Positions 54,988 to 63,974 are shown, counted from the stretch's first letter. The stretch: 64,000 nt of DNA from Achromobacter aegrifaciens (GCF_902859735.1 NZ_CADIJY010000013.1:1-64000), one strand, 5' to 3'. A program made the numbers and translations. Notes: generated by a model from the sequence alone, not told the origin.

Positions 54988-55109
54988 TACTTTGTCTCCT
55001 GACTAGATGTAATGCTGCTTCGACTTGCTTCCGCCATCGGTCTGTGCGCCGTTCGCGGTCCACCCTGCGCGCTGATGCCGTGGATATCGTCCAGGTCCCG
55101 CCCAGGACG

Positions 55110-56342
55110 CTAGAGAATCAATTCGATCGGATTCTCCAGCAATTGCTTTACCGCCCCCAGGAAGCGCGCGCCCAGCGCGCCGTCCACCACGCGGTGATCC
55201 GCCGACAACGTAAGGCTCATGACGTGGCCCACGCGGATGTCGTCGCCGTCGACCACCGGCTGCCTGACCACGGCGCCCGCGGCCAGGATGACGCTTTGGG
55301 GAGGATTGATGATGGCGGCAAACTCGCGCACGCCATGCATGCCCAGATTCGACAGCGTGAGGCTGCCGCCTTCGTATTGTTCGGGTCGCAAACGGCCACG
55401 GCGCGCCTGTTCCGCCAACTGCGCGATCTCGGTGGAGAGCTCGCGCAGGGATTTCCGGTTCGCGTTGCGCACGATGGGCGTGATAAGTCCGGACTCCAGC
55501 GCCACGGCGATGCTCAGGTCCACCTGGCCCAGCTGCACGATGCCTTCGTCCGTCCATTGCGCATTGATGCCCGGGACTTGGCCGGCCGCCCGTGCCACCG
55601 CCATCGACAGCAGATCGTTAAGGGAATGGCGCATGGGCTCACGCGCAGACTCGCTGCGCGCATTCAATGCGGCACGGGCGGCCAGCAGCGCGTCCATGCG
55701 GCAATCCACCGTCAGGTAAAAGTGCGGCACCTGCTGCTTGGACTGCACCAGGCGGCGCGCGATGGTGGCGCGCATGGAACTGTGCGGCTGCAAGCCGGCG
55801 CTGGAGACCGGCGCGGCGGGGGTAGCCCCGGATTGTGCGGATGCCGCGGCGGCATTCTCGATGTCGATCCGCACGATGCGGCCGTTCGGGCCGCTGCCGG
55901 AAAGCGTGTGCAGGTCCACGCCCAGCGCGCGCGCCAGGCGTCGCGCGGATGGGCTGGCGAACAGGCGCTGCTCCGCCAGGCCCGAACGATCCCCGGATGG
56001 CAGGTCGGCCGCAAGGGCAGGACGCGTGACGGCCTGGGGAGCCGCTGCTGGCGGGTTCGCGATTGCCGGTGGCGGACTGGCGGCCGGCTGCATCGCACCG
56101 CCCCGGCGCAGCAGCGTCGCGATGACGCCGCCTACCGGTACCTCGGCATCGCCCGCGGGCACATGGATGCGGTCCAGCACCCCATCGTCCAGGGCTTCCA
56201 GTTCTATGACGGCCTTGTCGGTCTCGATCTCGGCCAGGATATCGCCCACCTTGACCGTGTCGCCGGACTGCTTCAGCCACTGCAGTATCTTGCCCTGCGT
56301 CGTGCCCGCGCCTATGGCGGGCATCACGACCTCGATATCCAT
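55110..56342 (-). CDS. Dihydrolipoamide acyltransferase (E2) of an acetoin/2-oxoacid dehydrogenase-type complex
   Basis: The 410-residue E2 has one lipoyl domain (lysine 43 in AEIETDKAVIELE), an Ala/Pro-rich linker, a peripheral-subunit-binding domain around residues 130-165 (ASPSARRLARALGVDLHTLSGSGPNGRI) and a C-terminal catalytic domain with the active-site His383 in LSADHRVVDGALG. It would transfer the acyl group from the E1 product to CoA. It lies 12 bp after the GntR gene and downstream of the fused E1 gene; no E3 gene is in the window, so the housekeeping lipoamide dehydrogenase would be needed. Confidence 0.92.
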   Translation of the reverse strand: MDIEVVMPAIGAGTTQGKILQWLKQSGDTVKVGDILAEIETDKAVIELEALDDGVLDRIHVPAGDAEVPVGGVIATLLRRGGAMQPAASPPPAIANPPAAAPQAVTRPALAADLPSGDRSGLAEQRLFASPSARRLARALGVDLHTLSGSGPNGRIVRIDIENAAAASAQSGATPAAPVSSAGLQPHSSMRATIARRLVQSKQQVPHFYLTVDCRMDALLAARAALNARSESAREPMRHSLNDLLSMAVARAAGQVPGINAQWTDEGIVQLGQVDLSIAVALESGLITPIVRNANRKSLRELSTEIAQLAEQARRGRLRPEQYEGGSLTLSNLGMHGVREFAAIINPPQSVILAAGAVVRQPVVDGDDIRVGHVMSLTLSADHRVVDGALGARFLGAVKQLLENPIELIL

Positions 56343-56354
56343 GTCTTACTCGCT

Positions 56355-57056
56355 CTATGTGTTGGCCAGATTGCCTGTCTTCTCGATGTACAGGGCTGCG
56401 TCCGATATGTCCGCCACGATGGCCGCGCGCGCAGCTTCGCCGTCGCGGCGCTTCAAGGCGTCCAACAAGGCGGCGTGGTGGCTGAAGGATTCCCAGCTTT
56501 CGGACTTGCGGTCCTTGCTGCCCATGCTGAGTGAAAACAGCGGCGCGATCTGCAGCCAGATGTTCTCTATCATCGTGACCAACAGAGGCATTCCGGCCGC
56601 CTCATACAGCGTGAAATGCAGATTGCGGTTGGCCTCGATGGTCTTCAAGGTATCGATCTTGCGTTGATGCCCAAGTTTGTCGAACTCGTCGGCGTAGCGC
56701 TGTATGCGCGCCACGGTCGCATCCGTCATGATCTGGGCCGCCTCGGCCGCCGCGAAGCCTTCCATGCAGCAGCGGATGCGCACGATCTCGCGGAACTTGG
56801 TCAGGCCGGGCTTGGGCACGCGCAGGCCACGGCTGGGCAACATTTCCAACGCCCCTTCGGCGACAAGTTTGTTGACCGCTTCGCGTACCGGCATGGGACT
56901 GGTGTTAAGCACCGAGGCCAGCCCGCGCAAGGTGACTTTCTCTCCCGGCGGCACGGCGCCGCTCATCAGGAGTTCACGGGTCCGTTGATAGATCTGATCC
57001 GCGACGGTGACGCGTTCCTGCTTTTCGAGCAGGCCTTCCAGTGTGCTGTTGTCCAT
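56355..57056 (-). CDS. GntR-family regulator (FCD/FadR subfamily)
   Basis: The 233-residue protein has an N-terminal winged helix-turn-helix (QIYQRTRELLMSGAVPPGEKVTLRGLASVLNTSPMPVREAVNKL) and an all-helical FCD effector domain with metal-ligand-type Asp/His positions (NRNLHFTLYEAAGMPLL, ESWESFSHHAALLDALKRRD). It sits inside the E1/SDR/E2 run, 6 bp after an SDR gene. FCD regulators typically bind operators with TGTGATCACA-like symmetry; such a site is present at the head of the run (60815-60838), so it probably controls this operon. Confidence 0.9.
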   Translation of the reverse strand: MDNSTLEGLLEKQERVTVADQIYQRTRELLMSGAVPPGEKVTLRGLASVLNTSPMPVREAVNKLVAEGALEMLPSRGLRVPKPGLTKFREIVRIRCCMEGFAAAEAAQIMTDATVARIQRYADEFDKLGHQRKIDTLKTIEANRNLHFTLYEAAGMPLLVTMIENIWLQIAPLFSLSMGSKDRKSESWESFSHHAALLDALKRRDGEAARAAIVADISDAALYIEKTGNLANT

Positions 57057-57062
57057 GTCGTC

Positions 57063-57785
57063 TCAATTCATGTAGACGCCACCGTTCACGTCCAGGGTGG
57101 CGCCGCAGATGTAGCTCGCGCCATCGGAACAGAGAAAGGCGATGGGCAAGGCGATTTCGCGAGGCCGGGCTATGCGCCGCAGCGGAATTCTATTCGCATC
57201 GAAGGCCTGCCCACGGGTCATTCCCGTCTCGGTCGCGCCTGGCGCGACGCTATTGACGGTGACGCCGGAATCGGCCGCCTTGCGGGCCAGCCATTTGACG
57301 AAAGCCTGCGTGCCGCCCTTGGCCGCAACGTAGTGTGGACTGGCGGCCAGCCCTCCCATGCGCGCGGCGACGGAAGACACCAGCACCATGCGGCCGGCGC
57401 CCTGCGCGCTCATCTTCGCCAGCACGGCGCGCGTCAGGTGCATCAGCCCCAGCAGATTGACGTCGATGACATGGTGGAAGACCTCGTCCCAGCCCGCCTC
57501 GTGCCAGTCGTCCCAGGGACAATAGCCCGCATTGGCCACCAGCGCGTCCAGGCGCCCGATGTCGGCCACGGCCGCCTCGGCGGCGGCCCGGTCCGTCACG
57601 TCGAAGGCGATGGCGCGCGCCGGCACGCCCTTGGCTTGCAACTGCGCAACCAGTTCCTGCGGTGGTTCGCGATCGGCCAGCACCAGCGATGCGCCCTGCT
57701 CGCCGCAGACTTCGGCGGTCGCGCGGCCGATGCCGCCGGCCGCGCCGGTGATCAACACCGTCTTGCCCTCAAGCGCGCGCGGCAT
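57063..57785 (-). CDS. Short-chain dehydrogenase/reductase, cluster copy 2
   Basis: The 240-residue SDR starts at MPRALEGKTVLITGAAGG (ATG 57785), overlapping the end of the E1 gene by 17 bp. It has TGAAGGIGRAT, LVANAGYCPWDDW, catalytic Ser in LVSSVAARMGG and the YVAAK Tyr/Lys pair, then NSVAPGATETGM. The substrate is not evident. Together with the SDR at 60019-60792 it brackets the E1 gene, suggesting successive or stereospecific alcohol oxidations feeding the E1 reaction. Confidence 0.9.
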   Translation of the reverse strand: MPRALEGKTVLITGAAGGIGRATAEVCGEQGASLVLADREPPQELVAQLQAKGVPARAIAFDVTDRAAAEAAVADIGRLDALVANAGYCPWDDWHEAGWDEVFHHVIDVNLLGLMHLTRAVLAKMSAQGAGRMVLVSSVAARMGGLAASPHYVAAKGGTQAFVKWLARKAADSGVTVNSVAPGATETGMTRGQAFDANRIPLRRIARPREIALPIAFLCSDGASYICGATLDVNGGVYMN

Positions 57786-59979
57786 GAGCTTGCTCCTGTT
57801 GGCCGACCGAGAACGCACTGTCGGCCTGCATTTCACGAATCAGGGCACGGATGTCGTCCTCTCCCGCCAGCGCCGCGCGCTCCAGCGCCTGCGACACCAC
57901 GGGAGGCGCCCAGCGGCCGGTGACGCGCTTGACCGGCTGGTCCAGGTAGTCGAAGTAGCGCCGCTGGATCTCGTCGGCGATCAGCGCACCCAGGCTGGCG
58001 CCGCGCGTGGTCTGTTCGACGATGGCGACGCGGCCCGTCTTCATGACGGACCGGCCGATGGTTTCGTAATCAATGTCCCGCTGCGACAAGGTGCGCAGGT
58101 CGATGACGTCGGCGCGTATGCCCGCCTCTTCCACCATGCGGCAGCATTCATCCACCATGGTCAGGGTCGTCAGCAGTGTGATCTGGTCCCCCTCGCGTAC
58201 GCGCTTGGCGCGGCCGATGGGGATGTAGTAGTCCAGGTCCTTGGGCACCAACGTCTTGCGCTTGTGCAGCTGCTGCGGCTCGATGACCAGCACCGGGTCT
58301 TTGCAGCGCAGCGCCGAGTTCATCAGGCCCACGTAATCGAAAGCATTGGACGGCGCCACGATGCGCCACCCCGGAAACAGCGCGAACACGCCTGCCGGGT
58401 CCATGGAATGCTGCGAGCCATAGCCTTCCGGCCCGGGGATGCGCGCGCGCAGCACCAACGGCACTTCGGCCGTGCCATTGAACAAGTGACGGATCTTGCC
58501 GGCCTGGTTCAGCAGCTGGTCGCCCGCCACCAGGAAGAAGTCGCTATACATCAGCTCGACCACGGGCTTCAGGCCCGACAGCGCTGCGCCGGTGGCCAGG
58601 CCGCAGAATCCGTTCTCAGTGATCGGAGTATTCACCAGCCGGCCGGCGTATGTCTCCGTCAGTCCGCGGGTGGCGCCCACGGTGCCCCCGCCCATGTTGG
58701 CCACGTCCTCGCCGAACACGTGGATTGTTTCGTCTTCGGCCATGCGCGCGCCCATGGCCCGCGAGATCGCCTCGATGTAGGACAGGGGTTCCATCTCTTC
58801 GGCGGCATAGTCCTCCGCCTCGGCGTAGCGCACGCCATCGAACTCCGACATGTCGCTATTGAGGTGTTCGTCCACGCTGGCCGCCGCCGGCCAAAGGCCG
58901 GCGCGTATGCGGGCCGACGAGCCTGCGCCTTCGATGCAGGAGGCGGCGGCCGCTTCCACCGCGTCCGTCACCGCGGCGTCGACGGCCGCCAACTCTTCCT
59001 CGCGCAGAATGCCGCGCGCCTTCAGTTCCTGTTGCAGGAACAGCCAGGGATCGCGTGCCTTCCACGCGTTTTCCTCTTCGCGCGTGCGGTAGCCGAAAGC
59101 GCTGCCCGGAATCGAAGAACTCTGGTGGTAGTAACGGTACACCTCTGCCAGGACGAAGGCCGGGCGCCCGGTGCGGACGATATGGTCTTGCGCCCAGCGC
59201 GTGGCCAGCCAGGTGGCGAACGGGTTCATGCCGTCCACCTTGACTCCGGCGATGCCGTGGCCCTGCGGCCGGGTCAGCAATTCCGTCTCGAAAGTGGATT
59301 GCTCCACGCTCATGGAGACGGCGTACTTGTTGTTCTCCAGGAAGAAGATCATGGGCAGGCCGTACAGCGCCGCCAGGTTCATGGCTTCGTGGGTGGCGCC
59401 CTGGTGCACCGCGCCGTCGCCGAAAAACGTGACCATGGTCTTGCCCGAGCCACGCTGCTTTTCCGCGTAGGCGTGGCCGCAAGCGATGGGAATGCCGCCC
59501 GCGACGATGGCATTCGTGCCCATGATGCCGAGCTCCGCGCGGCGCAGGTGCATGGAACCGCCACGGCCGCCGGCCCAGCCGTCCTTCAAACCCAGGATCT
59601 CGTGCATCATTCCCTGGATTTCCTGGCGCATGCGCAGCGTCAGGCCGGCCGCGGAGGGGTCCAGGTCGCCGTCGTAGAGCGCGTTGATGGCCTTTGCAAT
59701 GCACTGGTGATGCGCGCGGTGCGTGCCATTCATCAGCGTGCCGACGGGCAGTGCGGCGATACAACCGGCCGCGGCGCCTTCCTGGCCGATGCTGGAATGC
59801 GCCGGCCCGTGCACCAGGTTCAGCTTGTCCAGCTGCAGGATTTTTTCCTCGAAGCGGCGCGCGGCCAGGAACAGCGTCGTCAGGCGCAGGGCGTCGGCGC
59901 GTGTCAGCTGCGCCCAGTCGCTCTCTTCCACCACCAGTTCGTGCACCGGCGTCTTCTGCCGGATTTCTTCGAGTTGCAT
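57769..59979 (-). CDS. Fused alpha-beta E1 component, acetoin/2-oxoacid dehydrogenase type
   Basis: The 736-residue thiamine-diphosphate enzyme joins the usually separate alpha (about residues 1-330) and beta (about 390-720) subunits. The alpha part has the ThDP motif GDGAVHQGATHEAMNLAALYGLPMIFFLENN starting near residue 187. The beta part has EAISRAMGARMAEDETIHVFGEDVANMGG, TPITENGFCGLATGAALSGLKPVVELMY and VIDLRTLSQRDIDYETIGRSV. AcoAB, Pdh and Bkd E1 subunits share these patterns. The substrate could be acetoin-like or a 2-oxo acid; with two SDRs and a GntR gene an acetoin-type cleavage is my preference. Confidence 0.9.
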   Translation of the reverse strand: MQLEEIRQKTPVHELVVEESDWAQLTRADALRLTTLFLAARRFEEKILQLDKLNLVHGPAHSSIGQEGAAAGCIAALPVGTLMNGTHRAHHQCIAKAINALYDGDLDPSAAGLTLRMRQEIQGMMHEILGLKDGWAGGRGGSMHLRRAELGIMGTNAIVAGGIPIACGHAYAEKQRGSGKTMVTFFGDGAVHQGATHEAMNLAALYGLPMIFFLENNKYAVSMSVEQSTFETELLTRPQGHGIAGVKVDGMNPFATWLATRWAQDHIVRTGRPAFVLAEVYRYYHQSSSIPGSAFGYRTREEENAWKARDPWLFLQQELKARGILREEELAAVDAAVTDAVEAAAASCIEGAGSSARIRAGLWPAAASVDEHLNSDMSEFDGVRYAEAEDYAAEEMEPLSYIEAISRAMGARMAEDETIHVFGEDVANMGGGTVGATRGLTETYAGRLVNTPITENGFCGLATGAALSGLKPVVELMYSDFFLVAGDQLLNQAGKIRHLFNGTAEVPLVLRARIPGPEGYGSQHSMDPAGVFALFPGWRIVAPSNAFDYVGLMNSALRCKDPVLVIEPQQLHKRKTLVPKDLDYYIPIGRAKRVREGDQITLLTTLTMVDECCRMVEEAGIRADVIDLRTLSQRDIDYETIGRSVMKTGRVAIVEQTTRGASLGALIADEIQRRYFDYLDQPVKRVTGRWAPPVVSQALERAALAGEDDIRALIREMQADSAFSVGQQEQAHAARA

Positions 59980-60018
59980 GCCGTCCCCTCGTTGTGCTTT
60001 GCGGCCGCCGCGCGGCGT

Positions 60019-60792
60019 TCAGATATGCGCGGTCACGCCGCCGTCCACCACCACGCTGGCGCCCGTCATGAAGTCGGACGCGGCGCTGGCCAGGAACAGG
60101 GCGGGTCCGACCATGTCTTCCGGTTCGCCCCAGCGGCCCATGGGCGTGGTCGCCACGACGCGTTCCGCGTGGCCAGGAATGTCTACCCGCGCCTGGCGCG
60201 ACAGCGCCGTGTCGATCCAGCCGGGCTGGATCACGTTGACGGTGATGCCATCGGCCGCCCAGGCGCAGGCCAACGAACGGGTCAGCTGCAGCACCCCTCC
60301 CTTGCTGGCCGAATAGGCCGCGGTCATGGCGTTGGACGCCAGTGCCAGGATGGAGCCGATGTTGATGATCTTGCCCTTGCGGCGCGCCTGCATGGATGCG
60401 TGCACGGCCTGGCACATGTTGAAGCTGCCCTTCAGATTGATGTCGATAATACGGTCCCAGACGTCTTCGGCGTACTGCTCCGGACGCATGCGGGTATTGA
60501 CGCCGGCGCAGTTCACCAGCACGTCCACCCCGCCGAAGGCGGCCACCGCCTCGTCCACCACCGCGGCGCACGCGGCGCGATCCTCCACCTGCAGCGCGTA
60601 GCTTCCGGTCTTGGCGCCGGATCCGCGCAACTCGGACGCCAGCGCGTCGAGCTTTTCCCCCGCCAGGTCGGTCAGCACCAGCGTCGCGCCCGCCTGGGCA
60701 TACGCCCGGCTGAGCGCGGCGCCGATACCGCCTGCCGCGCCGGTGATCAAGACAATCCTGCCTTCGAGATCGAACAGTTCGTGCTGGGCCAT
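60019..60792 (-). CDS. Short-chain dehydrogenase/reductase, cluster copy 1
   Basis: The 257-residue SDR starts at MAQHELFDLEGRIVLITGAAGGIGA (ATG 60792); the frame upstream runs through the operator and is not coding. It has LVNCAGVNTRM, the catalytic Ser region NIGSILALASNAMTAAYSASKGG with YSASK, and NVIQPGWIDTAL. It is the first gene of the GntR-E1-E2 run, with 39 bp between its stop and the E1 start. Its substrate is unknown; it is similar to gluconate 5-dehydrogenase/2-deoxy-D-gluconate 3-dehydrogenase-type SDRs. Confidence 0.9.
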   Translation of the reverse strand: MAQHELFDLEGRIVLITGAAGGIGAALSRAYAQAGATLVLTDLAGEKLDALASELRGSGAKTGSYALQVEDRAACAAVVDEAVAAFGGVDVLVNCAGVNTRMRPEQYAEDVWDRIIDINLKGSFNMCQAVHASMQARRKGKIINIGSILALASNAMTAAYSASKGGVLQLTRSLACAWAADGITVNVIQPGWIDTALSRQARVDIPGHAERVVATTPMGRWGEPEDMVGPALFLASAASDFMTGASVVVDGGVTAHI

Positions 60793-60814
60793 GCTGCGTC
60801 CCTTGTTTGCTATT

Positions 60815-60838
60815 TTTGATATGTGATCACAAATCAAA
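60815..60838. promoter_or_regulatory. 24-bp palindromic operator at the head of the SDR/E1/E2 operon
   Basis: TTTGAT-N-TGTGATCACA-N-ATCAAA is symmetric over 24 bp apart from one mismatched pair. It lies 23 bp upstream of the SDR start codon. The TGTGATCACA core is typical for FCD-type GntR regulators, so the GntR protein encoded at 56355-57056 is the likely ligand. A CRP-like protein is a less likely alternative. Confidence 0.75.
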
Positions 60839-60963
60839 TTCTAGGAACGGCTTTGAAGGCCGTCAACATGCCTGCCATCGGGGTCTACCCGTAGAACGAA
60901 AAAAATGGCGGAACGGGGACATGCCCATTCCGCCTTGGAGGCATCCGCCAATGGCTGGAAAAA

Positions 60964-63090
60964 TCAATACGTCATGCGCACGCCCAGCAGCACGCTGCGC
61001 CCGGGCAGCGGCGCCACCGTCGAAATGAAGGACGCGTGGTTGTACGCCAGCTTGTTCAGCAGATTCGTGCCGCGCAGGTAGACCTCATAGCCCGTGGCGC
61101 CATATTGGCCGCGGTAGGCCACCACCGCATTGACCATGTTGTAGCCAGGCGTGGTCTCCTCGTAGGCAGCGATGTCCTTCTGCGCAAACACGCGCGCGTA
61201 CTCGACGCCGCCCGACCACTGCTGCCACTTCATATCCGCGCGCACGCCGGCGCGCGCTGCCGGGATGCGCGGCAGGTTGCCATCGCCGCCCGTCAGCTTG
61301 CCGCGCACGTAGTCGCCGAATACCGCAGCCGAAAACACCGGGGTGAACTGGTGGCGCAGTTCGCCCTCCACGCCCGTGAACTCTGCGTCGCGCTGGGTGT
61401 ACTCGATCAGACGAAAGTCTTCGTAGCGGTCCAGCGTGTTGGCATAGATGTAGTTCTTCACGCGATTGTGGAACACGCTGGCCGAGAACGTCGTGTCGCC
61501 CGAATGCTTGCGCAAGGTCAGGTCGATGTTGTGCGAGGTCTCGCGGCCCAGGTTCGGATTGCCCAGTTCGTAGGTGTTGGTGGCCAGGTGCACGCCGTCC
61601 GCATACAGTTCTTGCGCGGTGGGCAGGCGCTGCGAGCGCGACAGGGACAGGGCCACCGAATACTGCGGCGCGAAGTCCCAGATGGCCGCGGCCGACAAGG
61701 ACGTGCCGGACAGGCTGCTGCGCTGCGCGCCGCCCGTGGGCGAGATGCGCTGCCAGTCCTGCCGCGCGCCCAGTTCGAAGCGCCAGTCGTTCAACTGGTA
61801 CTCCTCCAGCACGAACAGGCCGTATGAGCGCGTCTTGCTGCGCGGCAGGAACGCCTCTTCGCCATCGGCGCGGAAATCGCTGTAGGCATTCTGCACGCCC
61901 ACCACGCCGCGCCAGCCTGCGATGGGCTTGTGCTGCATTTCCACGCGCAGGTCGTAGCCCTTGTTCTTGAAGCGAGTGCCCACCTCGCCGCCTTCGATTT
62001 CGTCGTGCTGGTAGTCGGTCAGGCCGCCGCGCACGCGGATTTTCTCGAAGCCCGCAAACGGATCCTGGTACTCGGCGCGCAGATCGAGGCGGTTGCTGCG
62101 CAGCTTCACGTAAGGCACGCCGCCGTGTTCGTGCTCATGGTCGTGATCGTGGCCGTCTTCGTCGTGGTCATGATCATGCCCGCCGCAATGCAGATGAGTA
62201 CCGTGCGGGTGGCAGCCTTCGTATTCGTGGTTATGTCCGGGCAGGCCGTACTTGCTTTCCAGATGCGTGAACGCCAGGCCGACGTAGCCGCGCGGCGTGA
62301 TCCAGGACATGCCCACCGTACCCTGCGTCGACTCGCTGTACGAACCTTCCAGCTTGCCGCCCGGCCAATCCGGCACGTCATAGTCGCTGGTGCGGCGCTT
62401 CAGGCCTTCCACGCGCACCGCGAACTGTCCTTCGCCCGCGGTGATACCCACCGCACCCGCACGTTCCTTGGTGCCCGTGGCGCCGCGCAGCTCGGCCTCG
62501 GCTTCTATGCCTTTTTCCGGCACCGCCGTCGGGATCTTCTTGTCCACCACATTGACCACGCCGCCGATCGCGCCGCCCCCATACAGCAGCGTTGCCGGAC
62601 CGCGCAGCACTTCGATGCGTTCAGCCAATAGCGGCTCCACCGTCACCGCATGGTCAGGAGAGATGCTGGACGCGTCCATCACCTCGGAGCCGTCGGACAG
62701 CACCTTTACCCGCGGCGCAGTCTGGCCGCGGATCACGGGGCGGCTGGCGCCGCCGCCGAAGGTGTCGCTGTTTACGCCGGGCAGGTTCTTCAGCGTGTCG
62801 CCCAGGGTGCCGTTGCGCTGCTCGATCAGCGCGTCGCCTTCCAGCACCGAGGCCGGCAAGGTGGTGCTGTTCAGGTCCAGCCCCAGCGGGTTGGCGGAAA
62901 CCGTGATCGGCGCCAGCGTCCTGGCGGCCGAGCGTTCCGCCGCGGCTTCCGCGGCTTCGTCGGCCTGCGCGGCGGGCGCAGCCAGCATCAGCGCGCAGAC
63001 CAGAGGCTTCAGCGCACCCCGGCGGCCCGCCCGCAGGGCAACCCTGCCGCCGCGTTCCCTCTGCCACCCCAGTTTCTTGCCATTCATCAT
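60964..63090 (-). CDS. ZnuD-like TonB-dependent zinc receptor
   Basis: The 708-residue outer-membrane receptor has a signal peptide (LVCALMLAAPAAQA), a plug (LPASVLEGDALIEQRNGTLGDTLKNLPGV, VIRGQTAPRVKVLSDG, RGPATLLYGGGAIGGVVNVVD) and a barrel ending in LLGVRMTY. A loop at residues 286-322 (62125-62235) is dense in His, Asp and two Cys (GHNHEYEGCHPHGTHLHCGG, then HDHDHDEDGHDHDHEHEH). Such a loop is the hallmark of ZnuD zinc receptors in Neisseria and Bordetella. Zur-box-like half sites lie just upstream. Expected role: zinc uptake under zinc limitation. Confidence 0.88.
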   Translation of the reverse strand: MMNGKKLGWQRERGGRVALRAGRRGALKPLVCALMLAAPAAQADEAAEAAAERSAARTLAPITVSANPLGLDLNSTTLPASVLEGDALIEQRNGTLGDTLKNLPGVNSDTFGGGASRPVIRGQTAPRVKVLSDGSEVMDASSISPDHAVTVEPLLAERIEVLRGPATLLYGGGAIGGVVNVVDKKIPTAVPEKGIEAEAELRGATGTKERAGAVGITAGEGQFAVRVEGLKRRTSDYDVPDWPGGKLEGSYSESTQGTVGMSWITPRGYVGLAFTHLESKYGLPGHNHEYEGCHPHGTHLHCGGHDHDHDEDGHDHDHEHEHGGVPYVKLRSNRLDLRAEYQDPFAGFEKIRVRGGLTDYQHDEIEGGEVGTRFKNKGYDLRVEMQHKPIAGWRGVVGVQNAYSDFRADGEEAFLPRSKTRSYGLFVLEEYQLNDWRFELGARQDWQRISPTGGAQRSSLSGTSLSAAAIWDFAPQYSVALSLSRSQRLPTAQELYADGVHLATNTYELGNPNLGRETSHNIDLTLRKHSGDTTFSASVFHNRVKNYIYANTLDRYEDFRLIEYTQRDAEFTGVEGELRHQFTPVFSAAVFGDYVRGKLTGGDGNLPRIPAARAGVRADMKWQQWSGGVEYARVFAQKDIAAYEETTPGYNMVNAVVAYRGQYGATGYEVYLRGTNLLNKLAYNHASFISTVAPLPGRSVLLGVRMTY

Positions 63091-63101
63091 CGCCCTCTTT
63101 C

Positions 63102-63147
63102 AAATGTTATAACGTACCAAATAATTGACGAATGATATAACATTTCG
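63102..63147 (-). promoter_or_regulatory. Zur-box-like sites upstream of the ZnuD-like gene
   Basis: AAATGTTATA (63102-63111) and its complement TATAACATTT (63136-63145) form a 10-bp inverted repeat with 24 bases between. Each arm matches the half site of the gammaproteobacterial Zur box (GAAATGTTATA...). On the minus strand GAAATGTTATATCATTC at 63130-63146 is the better full site. They lie 12-57 bp upstream of the receptor's start codon, a repressor position. Confidence 0.7.
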
Positions 63148-63230
63148 AAAATGACGCAAGCTTGCAGACGCAGTGAATGTACCGCTGCCGCTCATGGCCG
63201 GGCCGGCACGGGCGCGCGTATCATAGGGCG

Positions 63231-63938
63231 ATGGTGTTCCCCCGACTTCCGACTCCTCCCACGCTGACCGACACCGTCGCCAAGCGCCTGCTCGCCGAGA
63301 TCGACGGAGGTCGCGTGCCGCCCGGGGAAAAATTGCCCACGGAAAGCGCGCTGGCGGAGCAGTTCGGCGTCAGCCGCACGGTCATCCGCGAAGCGGTTTC
63401 GCGGCTGCGGCAGGACGGCATCGTCGAAGCGCGACAAGGCAGCGGCGTGTACGTCACCGGCCACGCCGGCAACCGCGCTCTGCGCATCGACGCCGCCGAT
63501 CTGTCCTCGCTGGACGCCGTGCTGCATATCGTGGATCTGCGCCGCGCGCTGGAAACCGAGATCGCCGCGCAAGCCGCGGCAGTGCGGAAAAAGCAGGACA
63601 TGGCGGAGATCGACGCCGCGCTGGCCGCCATTTCGCAGGCTGTGGAAAACGGCGGCGACGGCGTGCAGGAAGACGTCGCCTTCCATCGCAGCATCGCCCG
63701 CGCCACCGGCAACCCCTATTTCCTGACAACCCTGGCCTTCGTCAGCCAGTTCCTGGAAGCGGCCACGCGCGTCACGCGCGCCAACGAGGCGCGCCACGCC
63801 AGCCTGATGCGCGACGTACTGCAGGAACACATCGCCATCGTCGAAGCCATACGCGGCAGGGACGTGGACGGCGCGCGCGAGGCCGCGCGCATCCATATGG
63901 TGAATGCGGCCAAGCGGTTGAGCCAGGCGCACCGCTAG
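63231..63938 (+). CDS. FadR/GntR-family regulator (FCD type)
   Basis: The 235-residue protein starts at MVFPRLPTPPTLTDTVAKRL (ATG 63231); upstream codons in frame have no family resemblance. The winged helix-turn-helix reads GRVPPGEKLPTESALAEQFGVSRTVIREAVSRLRQDGIVEARQGSGVYV, and the FCD domain has DLRRALETEIAAQAA and EDVAFHRSIARATGNPYFL with the metal-site pattern. Such regulators often control sugar-acid or lactate catabolism. The adjacent minus-strand gene at the window edge may be its target. Confidence 0.92.
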   Translation: MVFPRLPTPPTLTDTVAKRLLAEIDGGRVPPGEKLPTESALAEQFGVSRTVIREAVSRLRQDGIVEARQGSGVYVTGHAGNRALRIDAADLSSLDAVLHIVDLRRALETEIAAQAAAVRKKQDMAEIDAALAAISQAVENGGDGVQEDVAFHRSIARATGNPYFLTTLAFVSQFLEAATRVTRANEARHASLMRDVLQEHIAIVEAIRGRDVDGAREAARIHMVNAAKRLSQAHR

Positions 63939-63974
63939 ACGGGAGCGCCGCGGCGCATGCGCTGCGGCCGGCGC

